From Steroidobacter gossypii (GTDB lineage: Bacteria; Pseudomonadota; Gammaproteobacteria; Steroidobacterales; Steroidobacteraceae), in NCBI RefSeq assembly GCF_016801985.1, contig NZ_JAEVLS010000001.1, positions 806,001-870,000 of the forward strand: a stretch of DNA of 64,000 bases. The letters are read 5' to 3'. The notes beneath the pieces are model-generated. The model did no database searches, was not told where the DNA came from, and saw only the letters and a program-made list of their open reading frames with translations. Positions 8,858 to 19,211 of this stretch are shown here, piece after piece (the first letter of the stretch is position 1; each line of letters starts with the position of its first letter). The position numbers were made by a program, and so were the translations under genes.

Positions 8858-10045
8858 TCAGGCGGGGTGCGGCATCGGCATGGAGTAGCTGCGCAGCGTA
8901 TTGGCGAATTCCTGCAACACCTTGATACCGCTGGCCTCGGCCTGGGCGATCAGGTCCCTCAGATGCTGAATGAGCTTGTCGTTGCTCATGTTGGCGCCGC
9001 TCCACATCACCGCCATGCGCTCGCGGAATTCATGCACGGTCTTGAGCGTCTGGTTGGACGCCAGCACTTCGCTCAAGCGTGAACGGGCCTGCACATCCAG
9101 CAGCGCCGGTTCGCGGACCAGCAGCTTGCGAACGCGACGGCTCAGCGCACCGCCGGCATTGCTCAACTCTTCACGGAACACGGGCAAGGTCACGTTGCGG
9201 GTGTAATCGCGCAACACATGCATGCGATTCACGATCACCGCACGAACGTTCTCCAGATCGATCTGCACGCGCGGCTCGACCTTCACCGGCTCCGGCGCGG
9301 TCCGCAGCACTCGAGCCAGACCCAGCGCCTTGAAGATGCGGATGTACAGCCAGCCGATATCGAATTCCCAACGCTGCACCGAGAACTTGGCCGAGCTGGG
9401 GAACGCATGATGGTTGTTATGCAATTCTTCGCCGGCGAGCAGCAAGCCCCAGGGCGCCACGTTGCGAGCCGCGTCCGCGCATTCGAAGTTGCGATAGCCC
9501 CAGTAGTGACCGATGCCGTTCACCACGCCGGCGGCGAGCAAAGGATTGGCGATCAGCTGCGCCGACAGAATGATGATGCCCGGGATTCCGAAGAGCACCA
9601 GATCGGTCACCACCAGCAGCACGATGCCCAGATTGCGGTGCTTGGAATAAACGTTGCGCTCCATCCAGTCATCGGGCGTGCCGCGGCCGAATTTGTCGCA
9701 CAGTTCCGGATCGCGGGCGGCGGCCTGATAAAGCTCGGCGCCCTCCAGCAGCACTTTTTTCAAACCCAGCACCACCGGGCTGTGCGGATCCTCGGCGGTC
9801 TCGCAGCGGGCGTGGTGCTTGCGATGCACGGCGACCCACTCCCTGGTGATGATGCCGGAGGTCATCCACAGCCAGAAACGGAAGAAATGGCGTAACGCGG
9901 GGTGCAGGTCGAGGCTGCGATGGGTGGCGTCCCGGTGCAGATACAGCGTCACTCCCATGAACGTGACCTGGATCAACACGAAGGTCACCAGCACATAGCC
10001 CCAGAAACTCAGGTCGAGAACGCCGTAGAGGAAATCTAGATTCAC
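8858..10045 (-). CDS. Membrane acyl-CoA/acyl-lipid desaturase (DesA-like)
   Basis: A 395-residue integral membrane di-iron desaturase that would introduce a cis double bond (probably delta-9) into saturated acyl chains. The three histidine boxes are intact: HRDATHR at 37-43, HRKHH at 74-78 and HNNHH at 209-213. Hydrophobic pairs lie near residues 10-35 and 140-170. The last 130 residues, after the third box, form a hydrophilic helical tail. Comparable tails occur in pseudomonad DesA. On the complementary strand a TATAAG box about 30 bases upstream of the start may be its -10 element. It interrupts the conserved rpmG-mutM adjacency. Confidence 0.92.
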   Translation of the reverse strand: MNLDFLYGVLDLSFWGYVLVTFVLIQVTFMGVTLYLHRDATHRSLDLHPALRHFFRFWLWMTSGIITREWVAVHRKHHARCETAEDPHSPVVLGLKKVLLEGAELYQAAARDPELCDKFGRGTPDDWMERNVYSKHRNLGIVLLVVTDLVLFGIPGIIILSAQLIANPLLAAGVVNGIGHYWGYRNFECADAARNVAPWGLLLAGEELHNNHHAFPSSAKFSVQRWEFDIGWLYIRIFKALGLARVLRTAPEPVKVEPRVQIDLENVRAVIVNRMHVLRDYTRNVTLPVFREELSNAGGALSRRVRKLLVREPALLDVQARSRLSEVLASNQTLKTVHEFRERMAVMWSGANMSNDKLIQHLRDLIAQAEASGIKVLQEFANTLRSYSMPMPHPA

Positions 10046-10285
10046 GGGTGCCCCTGCACGAACGAAAAACTTATAGGATTGGGGAAGTTACGACTAGGGA
10101 ACTAGCGTCCGACTATAACCAACCCCGGAACCCCCCACAAATGAGCCGTTCCCTCAAGCTGCGACTTGGCGCACAAAGATCAGCGACGCGGGGGAGCGGC
10201 GACAGTGGCGACCCACCTACCTTGAAGCCTGATCGGCCGCTTTCAATGGGCACAAGTCACCGAAACTCTCGGTAACACGACAGTC

Positions 10286-11101
10286 ATGCCCGAACTGCCT
10301 GAAGTCGAAACCACCCGCCGCGGCATCGAGTCGTCGGTCGTCGGACAGGTCATCAAGAAGGTGATCGTCCGGGAGCCGCGCCTGCGCTGGCGCGTGCCCC
10401 GCGAGTTGCCGGAGCTGGCGGCCGGTCAACGCGTGGTCTCGCTGCGCCGGCGAGCGAAGTATCTGGTGTTCGACCTCCAGCGCGGCGGCATGATCCTGCA
10501 CCTCGGTATGTCGGGCAGCCTGCGTGTGTTACCTGGCGAAACGCCCCCGTCGATGCACGATCATGTCGACATCGTGATGGATACGGGACTGTGCCTGCGT
10601 TTCAACGATCCCAGGCGCTTCGGCAGTCTGCTGTGGGTGGCGGACGATCCGTTGCAGCACAAGTTGCTGAAGTCGCTGGCGCCGGAGCCTCTGTCGGATG
10701 AATTCAATGGTGAGTATCTGGCGCGCGCCGCCAAAGGTCGCAGCGTCGCGATCAAGCAGTTGATCATGAATGGGCAGGTGGTCGTCGGCGTCGGCAACAT
10801 CTACGCCAGCGAAGCGCTGTTTCGCGCCGGCGTGCGGCCACGTCGCGCGGCCGGTCGGCTGAAGCGGGCTGAATTCGAGGCGCTGGTGAAAGCCATCAAG
10901 GAGGTGCTGAACGATGCGATTCGGGCCGGTGGGACGACGCTGCGCGACTACTTCAACCCCGAGGGAATGCCGGGGTATTTTCGGCAGAAGCTGTTCGTTT
11001 ATGAGCGAACCCGGGATCCGTGCCGGGTTTGCAAGACGCCCATCAAACATTTCGTTCAGGGGCAGCGCTCCACTTACTTCTGCCCTCAGTGCCAGAAGTG
11101 A
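10286..11101 (+). CDS. mutM: Formamidopyrimidine-DNA glycosylase
   Basis: A base-excision repair enzyme removing 8-oxoguanine and ring-opened purines, with AP-lyase activity. The mature N-terminus PELPEVETTRRGIE carries the catalytic Pro and Glu. The central helix-two-turn-helix has VVGVGNIYASEALFRAG. The C-terminal zinc finger is C-x2-C-x16-C-x2-C (CRVCKTPIKH to FCPQCQK). Its 271 residues are typical. The position downstream of rpmBG matches E. coli order, apart from the inserted desaturase gene. Confidence 0.98.
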   Translation: MPELPEVETTRRGIESSVVGQVIKKVIVREPRLRWRVPRELPELAAGQRVVSLRRRAKYLVFDLQRGGMILHLGMSGSLRVLPGETPPSMHDHVDIVMDTGLCLRFNDPRRFGSLLWVADDPLQHKLLKSLAPEPLSDEFNGEYLARAAKGRSVAIKQLIMNGQVVVGVGNIYASEALFRAGVRPRRAAGRLKRAEFEALVKAIKEVLNDAIRAGGTTLRDYFNPEGMPGYFRQKLFVYERTRDPCRVCKTPIKHFVQGQRSTYFCPQCQK

Positions 11102-11280
11102 AGATCGGCTTGCGCCCCTGCCGCGGCGCCGCCTCCGAAGTTCTTTACATTGCCGCGCCATCGGCGCGGCGTGCGCAAGAGACAAGTCGCGACACGCCAC
11201 GAAGGGGATTGCCGTGCGACCGCAGCTTCCAGCCGGCGCGAGGCCGGGCGAAGAATGGCCGGCTCCGCAAACAATCGTGA

Positions 11281-12963
11281 CTAATAAACGACGCCGACGC
11301 CCACGCCGCGAGGGTCGGAGACGGCTTTGACTTCGCCGCTCTTGTAGTCCCAGGTGACGATTTGCATGTTGCCGGGTTGACGCGATTCGCGGAGGTTGTG
11401 GCCGTACTTCTTCAACGTCGCTTGTTCGGACTCGCTCAAAGCGCCGGGTTCGAAGGACAGCACGTCGGGCATGTATTGATGGTGATAGCGGCCTTTCTTG
11501 ACCAGCTCGTCCGCCGGCACGCCGTGCAGCCAGTCGAGCGTGGCGAGCAACACCATGCCCATGATGTAGCTGCCGCCCGGCGTACCAAGCACCATGACGC
11601 CGTCGCCACGTTCGACGAAAGTGGGCGTCATGCTCGACAAGGGCCGCTTGCCGGGCGCGATGGAATTCGCTTCTGCGCCGACCAGGCGGAAACCGTTGGG
11701 CACGCCGGGCTTGGCGACGAAGTCATCCATTTCGTTGTTCAACAGGATGCCCACGCCCGGCACCATCAAACCGGAGCCGAAAAAGAAATTGATCGACATG
11801 GTGCCGGCGACGCGGTTGCCGTCGGCGTCGATGATGGAAAAGTGCGTCGTCTGCGTGCCCGCCGGCGGTGCAGTGATGCTCGGCAGCGAATCGCTCGGAG
11901 TCGCGCGATCCATGCGGATCGAAGCGCGCTGGCCCGCGGCGTAGTGCGGACTCAGCAACTGCTCCACCGGCATCGAAACAAAATCCGGATCGCCGAAATA
12001 CTGCGCGCGATCCCGATGCACTCGCCGGGACGCTTCGACGACGAGATGCACGCGAGTGGCGTTGTCGATGGTCTTCAAATCGTAACCGGAGAGAATATTC
12101 AACGCATCGATCAACGCGATGCCGCCCGAAGACGGCGGCGGGGCGCTGATGATGCGCGCACCGTGATATTCCCCATAAACAGGCTGGCGCTCTTTGACCT
12201 GATATTCGGCGAGATCCTGCAGCGACCAGATGCCGCCCATCTTCTTCACACCATCGACCAACTGTTTCGCCACCGGCCCCTTGTAGAACCCGTCGGCGCC
12301 GCGCTCGGCCAGCACGGTCAGCGTCTTCGCGAGCTCGGGTTGTTTGATGATGAAGCCGACTTCCGGCACCTCACCTTTGTTTAGAAACACCTTCGCCGCC
12401 GCGCCAGCGTTGAAAGTATCGCGCTTGGCCACGATGCCACCGCGCAGCCGGGTGTTGAGAGGGAAACCATCGCGCGCCAGGCGGATCGCAGGCTGCAGCA
12501 CTGTTTTGAACGGCAGCTTGCCGTAGTTCTTGGAAATGTGCTCGAAACCTGCCGGCTCGCCAGGAATGCCGGCGGCGAGCGCGGTCGCGGTGGAGCGGCC
12601 CTTCACCACATTGCCTTGCTCGTCCAGAAACATATCGTGAGTGGCAGCCCGCGGTGCGACTTCACGCGCATCCACCATCGTCTCGAAACGATCGGACGCG
12701 CGATGTAACAACCAGAAGCCACCGCCACCCAGTCCCGAGCTGCTCGGCTCGACCACGGCGAGCGCGGCGCTCACCGCCACGGCCGCGTCGAAGGCATTGC
12801 CGCCCTGACGCAGGATTTCCATACCCGCCTCGGTGGCCAGCTGGTGCGCGCTCGCGATGCCAGCTTTACCGGGTCGTTGCGGCTGATCGGCCAGCGCCGA
12901 CAGCGGCAACACGAAGAACGCAACTAGCAGAATGCGGACACGGAGCAGCGATAACACTTTCAT
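11281..12963 (-). CDS. ggt: Gamma-glutamyltransferase (secreted)
   Basis: Cleaves or transfers the gamma-glutamyl group of glutathione in the periplasm; an N-terminal nucleophile hydrolase. The signal peptide is residues 1-25 (SLLRVRILLVAFFVLPLSALA). The precursor is cut before the nucleophile Thr at about residue 372 in the motif QTTHFSIIDADGN, giving large and small chains. Substrate-binding motifs ILLNNEMDDF, KRPLSSMTPT and LGTPGGSYI are present. The 560-residue length is normal. It lies between mutM and coaD, which are adjacent in enterics, so it is another insertion in the block. The 180 bases between it and mutM show no gene. Confidence 0.96.
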   Translation of the reverse strand: MKVLSLLRVRILLVAFFVLPLSALADQPQRPGKAGIASAHQLATEAGMEILRQGGNAFDAAVAVSAALAVVEPSSSGLGGGGFWLLHRASDRFETMVDAREVAPRAATHDMFLDEQGNVVKGRSTATALAAGIPGEPAGFEHISKNYGKLPFKTVLQPAIRLARDGFPLNTRLRGGIVAKRDTFNAGAAAKVFLNKGEVPEVGFIIKQPELAKTLTVLAERGADGFYKGPVAKQLVDGVKKMGGIWSLQDLAEYQVKERQPVYGEYHGARIISAPPPSSGGIALIDALNILSGYDLKTIDNATRVHLVVEASRRVHRDRAQYFGDPDFVSMPVEQLLSPHYAAGQRASIRMDRATPSDSLPSITAPPAGTQTTHFSIIDADGNRVAGTMSINFFFGSGLMVPGVGILLNNEMDDFVAKPGVPNGFRLVGAEANSIAPGKRPLSSMTPTFVERGDGVMVLGTPGGSYIMGMVLLATLDWLHGVPADELVKKGRYHHQYMPDVLSFEPGALSESEQATLKKYGHNLRESRQPGNMQIVTWDYKSGEVKAVSDPRGVGVGVVY

Positions 12964-13017
12964 GAGCAGATCTTCGAGCGCGTGGAGTATCCCGAACGCG
13001 CGGCTACGGATGGAAGG

Positions 13018-13509
13018 CTATTTCGCCCGGCGCTTGGCCCAGGCGCTTTGCAAGGCGGCCTCCACTTTGGGATGCACGAATTGCGCGACGTTGCCGCCAA
13101 GGCTGGCGATTTCACGCACCAGGGTCGAGGAGATGAAGTTGAATTGTTCCGTGGGGGTCAGGAACACATAGTCCACCTTATCCGACAAATGCCGGCTCAT
13201 GGTGGCGAGCTGGAACTCGAATTCGAAATCGGACACGGCGCGCAGGCCGCGCACCACCACGCTCAAGCCATGCTGGCGCGCGAACTCCACCGTCAGCCCG
13301 GAATAACCGGTGACTTCGACGTTGGGAATATCGTGCAGCACCTCGCGCGCCAGCTCGACTCGCTCATCCAGCGTGAACAGCGGCGCTTTGTTGGGATTGG
13401 CCGCGACCGCCACCACCACCCGCTCGAAAATGCCGGCGGCACGACGCACCAGGTCGTAGTGGCCGTTGGTGATCGGGTCGAAGGTGCCGGGATACATCGC
13501 GCCGGTCAT
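13018..13509 (-). CDS. coaD: Phosphopantetheine adenylyltransferase
   Basis: The penultimate step of coenzyme A synthesis: ATP plus 4'-phosphopantetheine gives dephospho-CoA. Motifs are [16 protein letters not shown] (T/H-x-G-H nucleotidyltransferase signature), [18 protein letters not shown] and the [10 protein letters not shown] phosphate-binding motif. The 163-residue length is standard. Its ATG overlaps the rsmD stop by 4 bases on the same strand, so the pair is translationally coupled. The first CoA gene pair (coaBC) lies 7 kb away in the same block. Confidence 0.98.
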   Translation of the reverse strand: MTGAMYPGTFDPITNGHYDLVRRAAGIFERVVVAVAANPNKAPLFTLDERVELAREVLHDIPNVEVTGYSGLTVEFARQHGLSVVVRGLRAVSDFEFEFQLATMSRHLSDKVDYVFLTPTEQFNFISSTLVREIASLGGNVAQFVHPKVEAALQSAWAKRRAK

Positions 13510-14150
13510 GTAGAAACCTCTTCAACAGATGCAACGCCCTGGGTCGATTCCCGGGTGCGCAGCAGATGATAGCCGACCTGACCGGCCACCTTGGAACGAT
13601 ACACCGCCCAGCCCGGCGCCAGCGGCGGCAATGGGGTGTCGGCGGGGCATTCGACGTAGATGTGCGCCGATGGCGCCAGCCACCCTTGCGGCAGGCGGCT
13701 GAATACCGTCTGTAACAGTGTTGAAGCGAACGGCGGATCCAGAAACACCACGTCGAACGGCTGGGGCGCGCGCTCCAGGAAGCGCAGCGAATCTTCGGTC
13801 TTGACGGTCGCGCCGGCCGCCCCCAGACGCTGCAATGTCTCGTTCAGATGCCGCCCGATCTGCGGTTCCCGATCCACGAACGTGACTGCCGACGCGCCAC
13901 GCGACAGCGCTTCGATGCCCAGCGCGCCACTGCCAGCGAACAGATCGAGGCAGCGCGCGCCCACGATATGCGTCTGTAACCAGTTGAATAGCGTCTCGCG
14001 GACCCGATCTGGAGAGGGGCGGATCGCCTCGATGGCGGGGAAGCCGATCCGCATGCCGCGCCAGCGGCCGCCCACGATGCGCAACCTGTGAGGCAGCTCA
14101 TTGGAGGTGGATTTGCCGACCGGGCGGCGATTGCTGGGAACTCTGGCCAT
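13506..14150 (-). CDS. rsmD: 16S rRNA (guanine966-N2)-methyltransferase
   Basis: Methylates G966 of 16S rRNA in the assembled 30S subunit. In its 214 residues the [15 protein letters not shown] opening, [15 protein letters not shown], motif [19 protein letters not shown] and the catalytic FLDPPF are all present. The start at 14150 gives a short Arg-rich N-terminus; longer versions run into the ftsY promoter region. It is divergent from ftsY, as in many gammaproteobacteria. Confidence 0.97.
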   Translation of the reverse strand: MARVPSNRRPVGKSTSNELPHRLRIVGGRWRGMRIGFPAIEAIRPSPDRVRETLFNWLQTHIVGARCLDLFAGSGALGIEALSRGASAVTFVDREPQIGRHLNETLQRLGAAGATVKTEDSLRFLERAPQPFDVVFLDPPFASTLLQTVFSRLPQGWLAPSAHIYVECPADTPLPPLAPGWAVYRSKVAGQVGYHLLRTRESTQGVASVEEVST

Positions 14151-14189
14151 GCGCGCGGCGGATGATAGCGCCGGCGCGCCCGGCCCATG

Positions 14190-14213
14190 CTGATAGAATC
14201 GCGCTGTTAGAAT
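14190..14213 (+). promoter_or_regulatory. Possible ftsY promoter -10 boxes
   Basis: Two copies of TAGAAT (14194-14199, in TGATAGAAT, and 14208-14213) lie 40-60 bases before ftsY in the rsmD-ftsY divergent gap. One may be a -10 box. No strong -35 element is seen. Confidence 0.25.
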
Positions 14214-14253
14214 TCCCCGCCCGCTGCGAGCCCCAACCAAGCCAACGCCCGTA

Positions 14254-15243
14254 ATGTTCGGTTTCAAGAGCAAGCCACCCACCCCGCCGCCCGCGCCCTC
14301 CGCCGCCGAACAGAGCGAGGGCAGCCTCAGCCTGTTCCAGCGCCTGCGCGCCAAGTTGAACAGGGGCGACTCGTGGCTGACCTACGACCTGGCGAACCTG
14401 ATTCCGGGCGGCAAGATCGACGAGAACGTGCTCGAAGAGCTCGAGATGCGGTTGATCACCGCCGACGTCGGCGTGGAAACGAGCGAGCGGATTCTCAGCG
14501 CGCTACGCAAGAAGGTGGCGCGCAACGAGCTCGACAATCTCGACGCCCTGCTCGAAGCGCTGCGCGAGGAGCTCATGGACATCGTCCGGCCGGTGCAGGG
14601 CCAGATGGTGATCGACAGCAAGTACATTCCGTTCGTGGTGCTGGTGGTGGGCGTCAATGGCGCCGGCAAGACCACCACCATCGGCAAGCTCGCGCGCATC
14701 ATCAAAGCGGCGGAGATGAAGGTGATGCTCGCCGCCGGCGATACTTTTCGCGCCGCTGCAGTCGAGCAACTGCAGGTCTGGGGCCAGCGCAATGATGTTC
14801 CCGTGATCGCGCAAGCGACCGGTGCGGATCCCGCAGCCGTCGCGTTCGACGCCCTGCAGTCCGCGCAGGCGCGCAAGTTCGATGTGCTGATCGTGGACAC
14901 GGCAGGTCGCTTGCACACGCAATCGAACCTGATGGACGAGCTGAAAAAGGTGAAGCGTGTGATGGGTCGCATCGATCCGGACGCGCCTCATGAAGTATTA
15001 CTGGTGCTCGATGCGAGCCAGGGCCAGAACGCGCTCCAGCAGGCCAAGCTGTTCCACGAAGCGCTGGGCGTGACGGGCGTGGTGCTGACCAAGCTCGACG
15101 GCACCGCCAAGGGGGGCATCGTGTTTGCCATCGCCAGCGAATTGAAACTGCCGATCCGCTATCTGGGCGTGGGCGAGAGCGTGGAGGATTTCGTCGGCTT
15201 CGAGGCCGCGGCATTCGTCGACGCCCTGCTCAAACGTGAATAA
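14254..15243 (+). CDS. ftsY: Signal recognition particle receptor FtsY
   Basis: The membrane-associated GTPase that docks SRP-ribosome complexes at the Sec translocon. In its 329 residues the GTPase motifs are GVNGAGKTTTIGKLA (G1), DTFRAAAVEQL (IBD/G2), VDTAGRLHTQSNLMDEL (G3) and TKLDGTAKGG (G4), ending with the conserved LGVGESVEDFVGFEAAAFVDALL. The N-terminal acidic A domain, long in E. coli, is reduced here to about 30 residues rich in Pro and Ala. This is common outside enterics. Confidence 0.98.
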   Translation: MFGFKSKPPTPPPAPSAAEQSEGSLSLFQRLRAKLNRGDSWLTYDLANLIPGGKIDENVLEELEMRLITADVGVETSERILSALRKKVARNELDNLDALLEALREELMDIVRPVQGQMVIDSKYIPFVVLVVGVNGAGKTTTIGKLARIIKAAEMKVMLAAGDTFRAAAVEQLQVWGQRNDVPVIAQATGADPAAVAFDALQSAQARKFDVLIVDTAGRLHTQSNLMDELKKVKRVMGRIDPDAPHEVLLVLDASQGQNALQQAKLFHEALGVTGVVLTKLDGTAKGGIVFAIASELKLPIRYLGVGESVEDFVGFEAAAFVDALLKRE

Positions 15244-15300
15244 CAGGTTTTCCATCGGCCGCGAACCGACCCGCGAACCATGAAACCGAACACGTGCCAC

Positions 15301-15403
15301 CCAGGTACAGGGATGTGCCCGCCGCCGCAGGCGGCGAGCGCAGGGGGAAAAGTCGCGCCTTTTGCCCTCTGCGCCACAGCGCGAGTGGCAGGATGCCCGA
15401 GTC
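15301..15403 (-). repeat. Palindromic dispersed intergenic repeat, copy A
   Basis: In the ftsY-ftsE gap. Read on the minus strand it aligns over about 100 bases with copy B at 18254-18358. Shared blocks are TCGGGCATCCTGCCAC, CAAAAGGCG-x-GACTTTT, CGCCGCCTGCGGCGGCGGG and ACATCC-x-TGTACC. It contains nested dyads (AAAAG/CTTTT, CCGCCG/CGGCGG). The terminal GGTACA dyad is slightly degenerate in this copy. It looks REP-like; no gene is encoded. Confidence 0.75.
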
Positions 15404-15427
15404 GCTGTCTCTAACAAGTGCGTCCGA

Positions 15428-16159
15428 ATGATTCGTTTCGATCACGTCTTCAAACGTTACCCCAACGGCCGCGAGGCGCTCAGCGATCTGTCACTGGAGA
15501 TCGAGAGCGGCGAGGTCGTGTTCCTCACCGGTCATTCGGGCGCGGGCAAATCCAGCCTGCTGAAGCTGATCTCGCTGATCGAGCGGCCGACGCGCGGCCA
15601 GCTCATCGTCAACGGCCAGAACGTCAATGGCGTGAAGCGCTCCAAGGTGCCGGCGTTTCGGCGCCAGATCGGCATGGTGTTCCAGGATCACAAGCTGCTG
15701 CACGATCGCACCATCTTCGACAACGTTGCGCTGCCATTGATCATCGCGGGCGTGGGCACTAAGGAGATCGGCAAGCGCGTGCGCGCCGCGCTCGATCAGG
15801 TGGGCTTGCTCGGCCGCGAGAACAGCGTGCCGCTCGAGCTCTCCACCGGCGAACAGCAACGCGTCGGCATCGCGCGCGCCGTGGTCAGCAAACCTCCCGT
15901 GCTCATCGCCGATGAGCCCACCGGCAACCTCGATCCAGAGCTGTCGCTGGAAGTGATGAACATCTTCCGCCGCTTCAATGAAGTCGGCGTCACGGTGCTG
16001 GTCGCGAGCCACGATCTGTATCTGCTCGAGCACTTCCCGGTGCGTCGCGTGCGCCTGGAAGGCGGACGCATCGTGGACGACATCCCGGCGGGCGTGAGCG
16101 CCGGAGAGAAGCTGGTAGACCCCGCCAAGTTCATGACCGGCTCGGAAGGAGCGCTGTGA
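15428..16159 (+). CDS. ftsE: Cell division ATP-binding protein FtsE
   Basis: The ABC ATPase of the FtsEX complex, which couples divisome assembly at FtsZ to activation of periplasmic amidase regulators. In its 243 residues Walker A is GHSGAGKSS, the Q-loop VFQDHKLL, the signature [14 protein letters not shown] and Walker [13 protein letters not shown]. The signature has Thr in place of the first Gly of LSGGQ, a variant also found in pseudomonad FtsE from memory. The start at 15428 gives the standard [14 protein letters not shown]. It abuts ftsX. Confidence 0.97.
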   Translation: MIRFDHVFKRYPNGREALSDLSLEIESGEVVFLTGHSGAGKSSLLKLISLIERPTRGQLIVNGQNVNGVKRSKVPAFRRQIGMVFQDHKLLHDRTIFDNVALPLIIAGVGTKEIGKRVRAALDQVGLLGRENSVPLELSTGEQQRVGIARAVVSKPPVLIADEPTGNLDPELSLEVMNIFRRFNEVGVTVLVASHDLYLLEHFPVRRVRLEGGRIVDDIPAGVSAGEKLVDPAKFMTGSEGAL

Positions 16160-17073
16160 TGGGCGCCTGGCTGACGCGGCACGCGCAAACTTCCATCGGC
16201 TCGCTTGGTCGACTGTCGCAACACAAGCTCGCCACGCTGCTGACCATCCTGGTGATCGGGATCGCGCTGGCGCTGCCCGCCTGTCTGCATTTGCTGATCG
16301 ACAATGCGCAGAATGCGACCGGCAACTGGAATCGGGCGGTCGACCTGACGGTGTTTCTGAAGCGGCCGACCTCCGTCGAGGACGCCACGCGCACCGCCGA
16401 TCGCATCCGCAAGCGTCGCGATGTGAGCAACGTGGAGTTGATCACCGCGGATGCGGCCTTGAAGGATTTCCGTCGTGATTCGGGTTTTGGTCCGGCGATC
16501 GATGCGTTGAACGACAACCCCTTGCCACATACGCTGGTAGTCACGCCCGCCGCAGAATTCACGACTGCTGCCAGCCTGGAGGGTCTCGCCGCCGATCTGC
16601 GCGGCATGCCGTCGGTCGACGTGGTCCAGCTCGATACCGCCTGGGTAAATCGGCTCAATGCCATCCTCGACACCGTGCGCAGCGCCCTGGTGGTCGCGGC
16701 CGCCTTGCTGGCGCTCGGAGTCATGGTGATCGTCGGCAACACCATTCGGCTGGACATCCAGAACCGCCGTACCGAAATCGAGGTCACCAAGCTGGTCGGC
16801 GGCAGCGACGCCTTCGTGCGTCGGCCGTTTTTGTACAACGGCCTCTGGTACGGGCTCGGCGGCGGCCTGATCGCCTGGATCATCACGCTCGCCGTCATCG
16901 GAGTCCTACGCGAGCCCATTGGCCGCGTCGCCGGGCTGTACGGCAGCGCCTTCGAACTCGGCGGCCTCGACCCGCGGGCCACCCTGATTCTGCTCGGCAG
17001 CGGGATCGTTCTGGGCTGGCTGGGGTCTTATCTAGCCGCTAGCCGCCATCTCCGGGCCATCGAACCCACCTAG
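16159..17073 (+). CDS. ftsX: Cell division protein FtsX
   Basis: The membrane partner of FtsE, with four transmembrane segments (residues about 25-45, 175-200, 225-250 and 270-290) and a periplasmic loop of about 120 residues between the first two. The ATG at 16159 overlaps the ftsE stop by one base and follows GGAAGGAG at good spacing; a GTG one codon earlier is possible. The intracellular loop ending [22 protein letters not shown] is the family hallmark. In E. coli the periplasmic loop recruits EnvC. Length (304) is typical of non-enteric FtsX. Confidence 0.96.
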   Translation: MGAWLTRHAQTSIGSLGRLSQHKLATLLTILVIGIALALPACLHLLIDNAQNATGNWNRAVDLTVFLKRPTSVEDATRTADRIRKRRDVSNVELITADAALKDFRRDSGFGPAIDALNDNPLPHTLVVTPAAEFTTAASLEGLAADLRGMPSVDVVQLDTAWVNRLNAILDTVRSALVVAAALLALGVMVIVGNTIRLDIQNRRTEIEVTKLVGGSDAFVRRPFLYNGLWYGLGGGLIAWIITLAVIGVLREPIGRVAGLYGSAFELGGLDPRATLILLGSGIVLGWLGSYLAASRHLRAIEPT

Positions 17074-17159
17074 TCGGTTCTCCATTGGCCCTGCTCAGTC
17101 ACGGCTTTCGTGACTACCGTTCACGGGCCGCCTGCGGTGTAAAAGATCTCAGCAGGATC

Positions 17160-17185
17160 AACGGTTTAGCTAGGCATAAACCGTT
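17160..17185. repeat. Perfect 9-bp inverted repeat upstream of rpoH
   Basis: AACGGTTTA-gctaggca-TAAACCGTT in the ftsX-rpoH gap, about 100 bases before the rpoH start. No T-run follows, so it is more likely an operator or leader hairpin than a terminator. Confidence 0.5.
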
Positions 17186-17205
17186 TGGAACATATGGCCG
17201 CCGCC

Positions 17206-17234
17206 GGAACTTCCAAGGCGACTTAGCACTCAAA
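17206..17234 (+). promoter_or_regulatory. Putative sigma-E promoter of rpoH
   Basis: GGAACTT (17206-17212), then 17 bases, then TCAAA (17230-17234). This matches the extracytoplasmic sigma-E pattern GGAACTT-N15/17-(G)TCNAA. The start codon of rpoH is about 50 bases further on. In E. coli one rpoH promoter is sigma-E dependent, so the placement makes sense. No experimental support is available from sequence alone. Confidence 0.45.
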
Positions 17235-17283
17235 CCTCCCGATTGCTAAACTTCTACCCACTTACTGGAGGGGAATCTTCGAC

Positions 17284-18174
<891 letters not shown>

Positions 18175-18217
18175 TGCGAGCTAATGGACTGAGTTAGTTT
18201 TATGGACCCTATCAACC

Positions 18218-18252
18218 AAAGGGCCGGACTCGAAACGAGCCGGCCCTTTTTC
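18218..18252 (+). terminator. Rho-independent terminator of rpoH
   Basis: AAAGGGCCGG-actcgaaacgag-CCGGCCCTTTTT: a long GC-rich stem with a T-run, 44 bases after rpoH. Confidence 0.88.
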
Positions 18253-18253
18253 A

Positions 18254-18358
18254 TGACTCGGGATCGGGCATCCTGCCACGACCCTCGTGCGCGTCGACAA
18301 AAGGCGTGACTTTTGTCTCGCGCCGCCGCCTGCGGCGGCGGGGTACATCCATGTACCC
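18254..18358 (+). repeat. Palindromic dispersed intergenic repeat, copy B
   Basis: Lies between the rpoH terminator and the convergent OmpA-type lipoprotein gene. It is an inverted copy of the 15301-15403 element. It contains three dyads in order: AAAAG-gcgtga-CTTTT (18299-18314), CCGCCG/CGGCGG, and a perfect GGTACAT-cc-ATGTACC (18342-18357). No gene is encoded. Confidence 0.75.
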
Positions 18359-18384
18359 GAGCTCTCTTCGTTATCTCAGTTATC

Positions 18385-19053
18385 TCAGCCCTTGGTGACG
18401 GGGACGATGGTCATCTCGACGCGACGGTTCTGGGCGCGACCGGACTCCGTGTCGTTGGAGGCGATCGGGTGCGACTCGCCGGCGCCGACGGTGAGCAGGC
18501 GCTGGCTATCGATGCCCTGGCCCGTGAGATAGTTGGCGACCGACGAAGCGCGACGCTGCGAGAGCTGCTGGTTGTATTGATCGCTGCCGGTGCTATCGGT
18601 GTGACCGGCCACTTCGATGACCGTCTTGTTGTATTCCTTCAGCACCATCGCCACGCCGCCAAGCGCGTTGTAGAAACCCGAATTCAGATCCGCGCTGTTG
18701 GTCGCGAACGTGATGCTGCTCGGCAAGTTCAACGTGATGTTGTCGCCCACGCGGGTGACGCTCACGCCGGTGCCTTCGAGCTTCTGCCGCAGCTTCGCTT
18801 CCTGCACGTCCATGTAATAACCGACGCCACCGCCGGCCAAGGCGCCCACACCCGCGCCGATCAGCGCGTTCTCGAGCTTGTCGCCTTTCGTGAGCAAGCC
18901 AGCCACTGCGCCAACAGCAGCGCCGATGCCTGCGCCCTTGGCAGCTTTGCTGGTTTGCGTCTCGCGTGTGTACGGATTGACCGTGGTGCAACCGGCGGTC
19001 AGGCAGGCCACGACGATGCCGACACCGGCGAGCTTGGAAAAACGAACGACCAT
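18385..19053 (-). CDS. OmpA-family outer-membrane lipoprotein (YiaD-like)
   Basis: A 222-residue protein. The start at 19053 follows AGAGGA and gives a clean lipoprotein signal with lipobox LTAGC (Cys22). After the Cys come glycine-zipper helices (AAKGAGIGAAVGAVAGLL and ALIGAGVGALAGGGVGYYMD). They are followed by an OmpA-like peptidoglycan-binding domain with ITFATNSADLN, VAGHTDSTGSDQYNQQLSQRRA and the SGRAQNRRVEM signature. The domain would hold the outer membrane to peptidoglycan. Architecture matches YiaD, a multicopy suppressor of envelope defects in E. coli. The + serine residue pattern after Cys (Thr at +2) favours the outer membrane. Confidence 0.93.
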   Translation of the reverse strand: MVVRFSKLAGVGIVVACLTAGCTTVNPYTRETQTSKAAKGAGIGAAVGAVAGLLTKGDKLENALIGAGVGALAGGGVGYYMDVQEAKLRQKLEGTGVSVTRVGDNITLNLPSSITFATNSADLNSGFYNALGGVAMVLKEYNKTVIEVAGHTDSTGSDQYNQQLSQRRASSVANYLTGQGIDSQRLLTVGAGESHPIASNDTESGRAQNRRVEMTIVPVTKG

Positions 19054-19211
19054 GTGATTTCCTCTGAACATTCTTTGCTCCCTTGGATGAGAGCCGACTG
19101 GAACAGCAACCCGCGCGACACTAGCGCGGCCGAATCGGTGCGATCAGCCTGGAAAAAACGGACTGAACCGTCACTGAATTCGTGAGTGTCGATCGAGCCT
19201 GCGATGTGAAA

